Source: Gemmatimonadota bacterium | GTDB lineage: Bacteria > Latescibacterota > UBA2968 > UBA8231 | Assembly: GCA_009841115.1 (NCBI GenBank) | Contig: VXML01000107.1 | Coordinates: 248,001-312,000, forward strand | Reading direction: 5' to 3' | Length of the DNA: 64,000 bases | Part shown: piece after piece, positions 59,687 to 64,000 of the stretch | Layout: each line of letters begins with the position of its first letter | Numbering within the stretch: position 1 is the stretch's first letter | Notes under the pieces: generated by a model | The model's database searches: none | What the model was told of the DNA's origin: nothing | What the model saw: the letters and a program-made list of their open reading frames with translations, nothing else | Made by a program: the position numbers and the translations under genes

Positions 59687-60894
59687 CGCTAGCGGTTCTC
59701 TTGGCGGCGCAGCCCGCGTTTGGCGTCAGCCTCTGGTCGAGTGCTGACGGGAGTCGCTACTGGGCGCTGGATACCGCGCTGAAGTGGAGCGCGCTCTCGT
59801 CGCATGCACCCGACGCGCCGCTGCTGTACCCCAAGCGTTGGAGCGCCGCTGCGCTGGGGAGGGGGCGGCTGGCGTTGCGAGGTCAAGCTGCGGCGGATTT
59901 GCACGTGCGCTTGGCCTACGAGCAACGGGTGCGGGCGGTTTCTACAGGTGCGGGCGCTGGCGGGGGTGCAGGTATATTGGTGCCGGAAAGTCGTGCGCCG
60001 TATCGGCTCAGACAGTTCGATGATGCGCTGGCTATGGGTGAGAACGCGACCTATCGGCACGAGCTAGACCGCGCATTCGTCGCTTGGCGCTTGGGGCATG
60101 GTGAGTTGCAAATTGGCCGTCAAGCTGTTGGGTGGGGGCGCGGCGTGCTCTTTGGCGCGGTGGATATTTTCGCGCCGTTTAATCCCTTGGAAAGCGATCG
60201 CGAATGGCGGCGCGGCGTCGATGCGCTGCGCGTTTCCGTGCCGCTTGCAGATCGCTTTTCGCTGGACGCGGTAGCAGCCTGCGGCGAGTCGGTGGACGAA
60301 TCGGCCTTTGTCGGGCGGTTCTACGGCTACACTGGCGCGCTCGACGGAGAATTGCTGCTGGGGCGTCGCCGCGGCGATCGCTTTGTCGGCACAGCCGCAT
60401 CCATGCGGATCAGGGGCGCTGAGATGCACGGCGAACTGGCGTCGTTCAAGACGCCCGCCACAGAAGGGGGTGAGGTGGTGCTCAAGGCGCTTTTGGGCGG
60501 CTCGTACGCGTGGGACACCCAGGGCGGCTTGTTGCTCGTGGGCGAATATCACTTCTCGGGCTTTGGCGTCAGCGACATTGCCGAGCTAGCTGCGGCTCCT
60601 TACCTAGCGCGTCTGATTCAAGGCGACGCGCAGATCTTGGGACGGCACGCCGGAGCCGTGCAGCTATCGCAGGGAATCACCGGCACTGTGCCGAGGACAC
60701 TAAGTTGGCTCTTCTCGCCGATAGATGGCTCCGGGGTGCTAGCGGGCGCGGTGACGTGGATTTTCTCCGACGCGCTGACGCTAGCGGCTAGCGCGTACTG
60801 GCCTTATGGGGAGCGGCCGAGTGGCGCGGTCTTGCGGAGCGAGTACGGAGGAGGGGCGAAGAGTGGGTTGGTGCAGATGAGTTTTTACTATTGA
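59677..60894 (+). CDS. outer-membrane barrel-like protein of the Lol-type operon
   Basis: A 405-residue exported protein with a short signal peptide (MRLTLAVLLAAQPAFG). The mature part alternates polar/apolar strands: RAFVAWRLGHGELQIGRQAV, WGRGVLFGAVDIFAPF, then LLVGEYHFSGFGVSD and LTLAASAYWPYG, ending SGLVQMSFYY, an aromatic final strand as in outer membrane barrels. It resembles other porin-like proteins that follow LolA-like/FtsX/ATPase genes. It may be the outer membrane end of the cargo route. It is the last gene of the operon. Confidence 0.7.
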   Translation: MRLTLAVLLAAQPAFGVSLWSSADGSRYWALDTALKWSALSSHAPDAPLLYPKRWSAAALGRGRLALRGQAAADLHVRLAYEQRVRAVSTGAGAGGGAGILVPESRAPYRLRQFDDALAMGENATYRHELDRAFVAWRLGHGELQIGRQAVGWGRGVLFGAVDIFAPFNPLESDREWRRGVDALRVSVPLADRFSLDAVAACGESVDESAFVGRFYGYTGALDGELLLGRRRGDRFVGTAASMRIRGAEMHGELASFKTPATEGGEVVLKALLGGSYAWDTQGGLLLVGEYHFSGFGVSDIAELAAAPYLARLIQGDAQILGRHAGAVQLSQGITGTVPRTLSWLFSPIDGSGVLAGAVTWIFSDALTLAASAYWPYGERPSGAVLRSEYGGGAKSGLVQMSFYY

Positions 60895-61136
60895 TGAGGT
60901 GTATGTGCGGGAGAATTAGGCGATTCAATGTATTTTTACAAGGTAGTTTATCCACTTAAAATGTATTTTTACAAGGTAGTTTATCCTGTTGTGCCCCTTG
61001 AGGCCAACAATTTATACATCGGATGCTCCTCTTGTTGGATGATTTGCTCCGCCATAGTGCGTTCTTTTTTTAACGTCTTTGGCGATACTATCCAGCCGAT
61101 ATGAACACCGGGGATCGGAGAATGACTTTGCCGACC
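60895..61136. other. spacer between the Lol-type operon and higBA; a weak minus-strand frame only
   Basis: This stretch is more AT-rich than its neighbours. It holds a tandem direct repeat at its left end. A 71-codon minus-strand frame (60981-61196, ending HPMYKLLASRGTTG) crosses it and overlaps the higB promoter; it has no family likeness I can see, so I do not call it a gene. Confidence 0.4.
60927..60986. repeat. two direct repeats of 27 bases
   Basis: AATGTATTTTTACAAGGTAG followed by TTTATCC occurs at 60927-60953 and again at 60960-60986, with a 6-base spacer. The copies are identical. The site lies just after the last gene of the Lol-type operon. Confidence 0.9.
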
Positions 61137-61164
61137 TTGACTGAGTTTGTGGATTCCATACAAT
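61137..61164 (+). promoter_or_regulatory. sigma-70-like promoter of higBA
   Basis: TTGACT (61137-61142) and TACAAT (61159-61164) are separated by 16 bases. The -10 box ends only 11 bases before the higB ATG at 61176, so the transcript would have a leader of just a few bases or none. Confidence 0.65.
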
Positions 61165-61171
61165 GAATTGT
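61160..61171. promoter_or_regulatory. candidate HigA operator overlapping the -10 box
   Basis: ACAATGAATTGT has 5-base inverted arms ACAAT/ATTGT around GA and covers most of the -10 element. Xre-type HigA antitoxins repress their own promoter through palindromes at this place. The arms are short, so the call is tentative. Confidence 0.4.
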
Positions 61172-61175
61172 CGAA

Positions 61176-61466
61176 ATGATTCAGACATTTGGACATGACT
61201 TGGCGGAGGATTTGTTCTATGACAGGAGAAGTAAAGCGACTCGTTCATTCTCTGCCCAGCTTCATCGGACAGCTAGGCGAAAACTGCTCTACCTCCACGA
61301 TGCAGCAGACTTGAGAGATCTGAGAACACCGCCGGGGAATAGATTGGAAAAGCTCAAGGGAGAGAGGGAGGATTTTTACTCCATCAGAATCAACGATCAG
61401 TGGCGATTGGTCTTTCGATGGAGCGACGGGCAGGCGTATGAGGTGCGGATTACCGACTACCACTGA
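61176..61466 (+). CDS. higB: HigB-type toxin (RelE/ParE superfamily)
   Basis: A 96-residue toxin, a ribosome-dependent mRNA endonuclease family. Family features: MIQTFGHDLAEDLFYD at the start, RKLLYLHDAADLRDLRTPPG in the middle, then GEREDFYSIRINDQWRLVF and YEVRITDYH at the end, the standard HigB/killer pattern. The start lies 11 bases after a good -10 box, without a ribosome binding site. The antitoxin gene follows 19 bases downstream, toxin first, as is usual for higBA. Confidence 0.92.
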   Translation: MIQTFGHDLAEDLFYDRRSKATRSFSAQLHRTARRKLLYLHDAADLRDLRTPPGNRLEKLKGEREDFYSIRINDQWRLVFRWSDGQAYEVRITDYH

Positions 61467-61485
61467 CAGAGGCAAGGTAAAAACT

Positions 61486-61767
61486 ATGGAGCGACAACCC
61501 AAGAACCCCTTTCACCCGGGCGAGATGCTTCTCGAGGAATTTCTCGAACCCATGGATATGGACCTGACGGCATTTGCGGAGAAGATCGGCTGGTCCCAAG
61601 CTCGACTTAATGCGTTCATTCGAGGCGAGCGCGACATAACGGCCGATGCGGCACTCGATCTTGCCGAGACCCTCGGGACATCGGCGAGGCTCTGGATGAA
61701 CATGCAGTCAACGTACGATTTAGATAGAGCTGCCAAGGCACGTAGCTTAGTTGTTTCGAGTACTTAG
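61486..61767 (+). CDS. higA: HigA-type antitoxin (Xre-family HTH)
   Basis: A 93-residue antitoxin. The opening NPFHPGEMLLEEFLEPM and the helix-turn-helix (LTAFAEKIGWSQARLNAFI, then DITADAALDLAETLGTS, WMNMQSTYDL) are the HigA signature. I chose ATG 61486, just after AAGG; the frame extends to 61438, but that would overlap higB by 29 bases. Confidence 0.93.
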   Translation: MERQPKNPFHPGEMLLEEFLEPMDMDLTAFAEKIGWSQARLNAFIRGERDITADAALDLAETLGTSARLWMNMQSTYDLDRAAKARSLVVSST

Positions 61768-61829
61768 CAAATTCCCAAGCACATGCACGACCTGTTCGGC
61801 TGTCGGTACCGAGAATTTTTAGCCGCCCT

Positions 61830-61891
61830 CTAAGTACACGACACTAGAAGTAGTCTGAGATGTCTATGAGTGATTACTGTCGTGTACTTAG
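61830..61891. repeat. perfect 14-base inverted repeat between higA and the sulfotransferase gene
   Basis: CTAAGTACACGACA (61830-61843) and TGTCGTGTACTTAG (61878-61891) are exact complements with a 34-base spacer. No T-tract follows, so it is a poor terminator. It may be a regulator site, a recombination site or the remains of a small mobile element. Confidence 0.75.
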
Positions 61892-61912
61892 GCCCTACTC
61901 TTAGGAATAGGT

Positions 61913-62638
61913 ATGTCGATAATCACCGTCATTGGCCGCGGCCACTCGGGCACGCGCGCCATCGCACACACGCTCTATGCCAGCGGCGTTTTCATGGGCC
62001 ACACGCTCAATCGCTCGGGCGACAAGGTGCCGCCGCACGCGCTCTACGACGCCTGTCGGGTCATGGCCAAATACGTCGTGTGGAAGGGTGGACTAGAATG
62101 GGATTTCGACGATTTGCACAGCGGGAAAATCGACCCGGAATTCGAGGACTTGATCGGCGAATATCTGCGAGACGTTGCGGCCGACCGCTCGGAGCACAAG
62201 GGTTGGAAGCTGCCGGAGACGACGTTGATTTACCCGTGGATTGTGCGGATGTTTCCCGACATCCACTACATTCACTGGATCCGCGATCCGCGCGACAGCA
62301 TCATCGGTGCCCACAAGACCGACGACCTAGCGGATTTCGGCATTGAGTACGAGCGCACGGACGACGTCCGGCGGCGGCGGGCCATTTCGTGGAAATACCA
62401 ATACGAGCTGATGAAGGCCACGCCCAAACCAAAGAAGTGGATGTTGGTGCGGTTCGAGGATTTTGTGCTGAAGCAGGAGGAGGTGTTGCGGGAGTTAGAG
62501 GCGTTTTTGGGGTTTGGGTTGGGACGGATTGTGGTGCGGCTGGAGTCGATTGGGCGGTGGAAAACGGACCAGGAGCAGCACATGTTTGACTTTTTTAGGG
62601 ATGCCATGGACGAAAACGGATACGGAGAGATGCCATGA
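61913..62638 (+). CDS. sulfotransferase-family protein
   Basis: A 241-residue P-loop protein of the sulfotransferase type. The 5'-phosphosulfate loop candidate is VIGRGHSGTRAIA at 6-18, and the 3'-phosphate motif is IHWIRDPRDSIIG at about 119-131. The C-terminal part (VRFEDFVLKQEEVLRELEAFLGF) is typical of sulfotransferases. It would transfer sulfate from PAPS to a small molecule or glycan. Its stop overlaps the next start (ATGA), which suggests a joint role with the isomerase-like protein. Confidence 0.8.
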   Translation: MSIITVIGRGHSGTRAIAHTLYASGVFMGHTLNRSGDKVPPHALYDACRVMAKYVVWKGGLEWDFDDLHSGKIDPEFEDLIGEYLRDVAADRSEHKGWKLPETTLIYPWIVRMFPDIHYIHWIRDPRDSIIGAHKTDDLADFGIEYERTDDVRRRRAISWKYQYELMKATPKPKKWMLVRFEDFVLKQEEVLRELEAFLGFGLGRIVVRLESIGRWKTDQEQHMFDFFRDAMDENGYGEMP

Positions 62639-63462
62639 AAATCAGCTTTACGACGTTGGGTTGCCCAGACTGGGACTTGGATACCATTTGCCGCAGAGGT
62701 AGCGAATACGGCTACGACGGCGTCGATTTCCGTGGGTTGCAGGAGACGATGGACATTACCCAATTGCCGGCTTTCACGAGCGGGGTCGCCCAGACCCGAC
62801 GACAGCTAGCAGACGCTGGCATGGAGGTGTCGGGGATCAGCTCCAGCATCCGGGTCTGCGTGCCGGAGAAGTTGGAGGAGAACGTAGAGGAGGCGCGGCG
62901 CTCGATCCCGGTGGCCAATGCGTTGGGCTGCGGCTCCATCCGGGTTTTTGGCGGCGGCGACTCCAAGACCTATTCCAAGGAGCAGCTAGCCGACATCGGG
63001 CGGGAGACGATGGAACAGATCCTCGCATTGGATGGAGCCTGCGAGCTCAGGTGGCTTTTTGAGACCCACGACGAGTGGATTAAGTCGGTGGAGTGCAAGC
63101 TGCTGCTCGACCGCATTCCCAATGAGGCGTTCGGCGTGCTCTGGGACATGGGCCATACGGCGCGGGTGGGCGAGGAGTCGCCAGAGCAGACCTACGAGGC
63201 CGTGGGGCCGCGCATCGGTTATACCCACGTCAAAGACGCGGTCTATGAGCCCGAACACGCCGAGGCGATGAGGGACGGTTGGCGCTACGTGCCGCCGGGC
63301 GCGGGTCAGTTGCCCTTAGAGGAAGCGATAGCCCTGCTCAAGGGGCATGGGTACGACGGCTGGATCATGTTCGAGCACGAGAAGCGCTGGCATCCCGAAC
63401 TAGCGGATCCCGAGGATATCTTTCCGATTTTTCCGACTTGGGTCAGACCGTTGCTCGGTTAG
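62635..63462 (+). CDS. sugar phosphate isomerase/epimerase-like TIM barrel protein
   Basis: A 275-residue AP-endonuclease-2-type TIM barrel. It opens with MKISFTTLGCPDWDLDTI and YGYDGVDFRG; metal ligands are likely in LFETHDEW (E), LWDMGHTAR (D, H), YTHVKDAV (H) and IMFEHEKRW (E), as in xylose-isomerase-like proteins. The family covers sugar isomerases, epimerases and inositol enzymes; substrate open. Its ATG overlaps the sulfotransferase stop by 4 bases. Confidence 0.88.
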   Translation: MKISFTTLGCPDWDLDTICRRGSEYGYDGVDFRGLQETMDITQLPAFTSGVAQTRRQLADAGMEVSGISSSIRVCVPEKLEENVEEARRSIPVANALGCGSIRVFGGGDSKTYSKEQLADIGRETMEQILALDGACELRWLFETHDEWIKSVECKLLLDRIPNEAFGVLWDMGHTARVGEESPEQTYEAVGPRIGYTHVKDAVYEPEHAEAMRDGWRYVPPGAGQLPLEEAIALLKGHGYDGWIMFEHEKRWHPELADPEDIFPIFPTWVRPLLG

Positions 63463-63469
63463 TCGGCCC

Positions 63470-64000
63470 ATGCAGCTACACTATCCCGAGATCGCCCTGC
63501 ACGTGCCGACCTTGCTCTTGCCGAGGGCAGACATTCCCCTCGAAACGTGGTCGGTCATCGCCTGCGACCAGTACACCTCGCAGCTCGAATACTGGGAGGA
63601 AGTGCGGCGGCTTGTCGGGGATGATCCTTCGACGCTACATCTGGTTTTTCCCGAAGCCTACCTCGGGGAGACTTGCCGCGAACAGACCATTGCCGGCATT
63701 AACCAGCGGATGCAGGCATATCTCAAAAGCGGCGTACTGGCGGAGCAGCGGCCTGGATTTATGCTGATAGAGCGCGAGGTAGGGCGCGCTACGCCGCGCA
63801 AGGGGTTGGTCGTCGCCTTGGACTTGGAGCAGTACGACTACCGCGACGGAGCGCAAAAGCTGATTCGCACGACCGAGGGTACGGATCAGCGTCGGCTGCC
63901 TCCGAGGATCCAAGTGCGGGAGAACGCGCCGCTGGAAACGCCGCACATCATGGTGCTGATCGACGATCCGCAGCAGACGGTGATTGAGCCGCTTGGTGAA
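63470..64000 (+). CDS. DUF1015-family protein, truncated by the window end
   Basis: The ATG at 63470 opens a frame that stays open to the right edge (177 codons). Family traits are visible: ALHVPTLLLPRADIPLETWS, VIACDQYTSQLEYWEEV, then MLIEREVGRATPRKGLVVAL and LIRTTEGTDQRRLPPR. DUF1015 proteins are about 400 residues, so more than half is missing. It begins 7 bases after the isomerase-like gene, probably in the same transcript. Function not established. Confidence 0.85.
   Translation, partial: MQLHYPEIALHVPTLLLPRADIPLETWSVIACDQYTSQLEYWEEVRRLVGDDPSTLHLVFPEAYLGETCREQTIAGINQRMQAYLKSGVLAEQRPGFMLIEREVGRATPRKGLVVALDLEQYDYRDGAQKLIRTTEGTDQRRLPPRIQVRENAPLETPHIMVLIDDPQQTVIEPLGE

Noticed and set aside
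60981-61196. 71-codon minus-strand frame beside higB
   Set aside because: It overlaps the higB promoter, has no ribosome binding site or family likeness, and ends close to the direct repeats.

Overview
The window is GC-rich bacterial DNA, densely coding, with many exported proteins: signal peptides, lipoproteins, large outer-membrane-type proteins and FlgD-like C-terminal domains. Cyclopropane fatty acid synthase, FabV, a Lol-type ABC cluster and barrel-like proteins point to a Gram-negative diderm. The mix of Cys-type sulfatases, PhyH and TauD dioxygenases, an enolase-superfamily enzyme, CRTAC1 (ASPIC/UnbV) proteins, DUF6785 and FlgD-type C-termini resembles uncultivated FCB/PVC-like lineages such as Latescibacterota. 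This placement is an inference from gene content; no rRNA or ribosomal protein gene is present to test it.

Layout. 0-10.8 kb, mostly plus strand: accessory metabolism (amidohydrolase, methyltransferase, a PCuAC and SCO copper-delivery pair, two sulfatases, a PhyH dioxygenase, an NAD-dependent epimerase) with a minus-strand cfa-MOSC pair between. 10.9-19.9 kb: three tandem genes for exported PQQ-type beta-propeller proteins fused to C-terminal ankyrin repeats. 20-23.6 kb: a TauD-like dioxygenase, a hicAB toxin-antitoxin pair, a metallophosphoesterase and a PhnZ-like HD oxygenase. 23.6-30.8 kb, minus strand: a probable catabolic cluster (CBM9-like secreted protein, enolase-superfamily dehydratase, DUF6785 membrane protein, mutarotase-like protein, family 5 solute-binding lipoprotein).

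30.9-47.6 kb, minus strand: a seven-gene locus that I cannot match to a described system. It starts from a good promoter and encodes, in order, a lipid-anchored SurA/PrsA-like foldase, a 1037-residue discoidin/FlgD-type surface protein, an 888-residue outer-membrane-type protein, a membrane protein with a TPR tail, two more discoidin/FlgD-type proteins and a 903-residue paralogue of the outer-membrane-type protein. Just upstream (47.9-52.6 kb), a translationally coupled CRTAC1-TPR-CRTAC1 trio adds two FG-GAP propeller proteins. Together these look like a surface-exposed apparatus with duplicated modules.

52.8-60.9 kb: an SDR enzyme, a DUF481-like outer membrane protein with FabV, then a LolA-like/FtsX/FtsX/ATPase/barrel operon. 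60.9-64 kb: a higBA toxin-antitoxin pair with a recognisable promoter, a sulfotransferase-like protein, a sugar phosphate isomerase-like protein and a truncated DUF1015 protein. Intergenic spaces carry several short dispersed repeat families.
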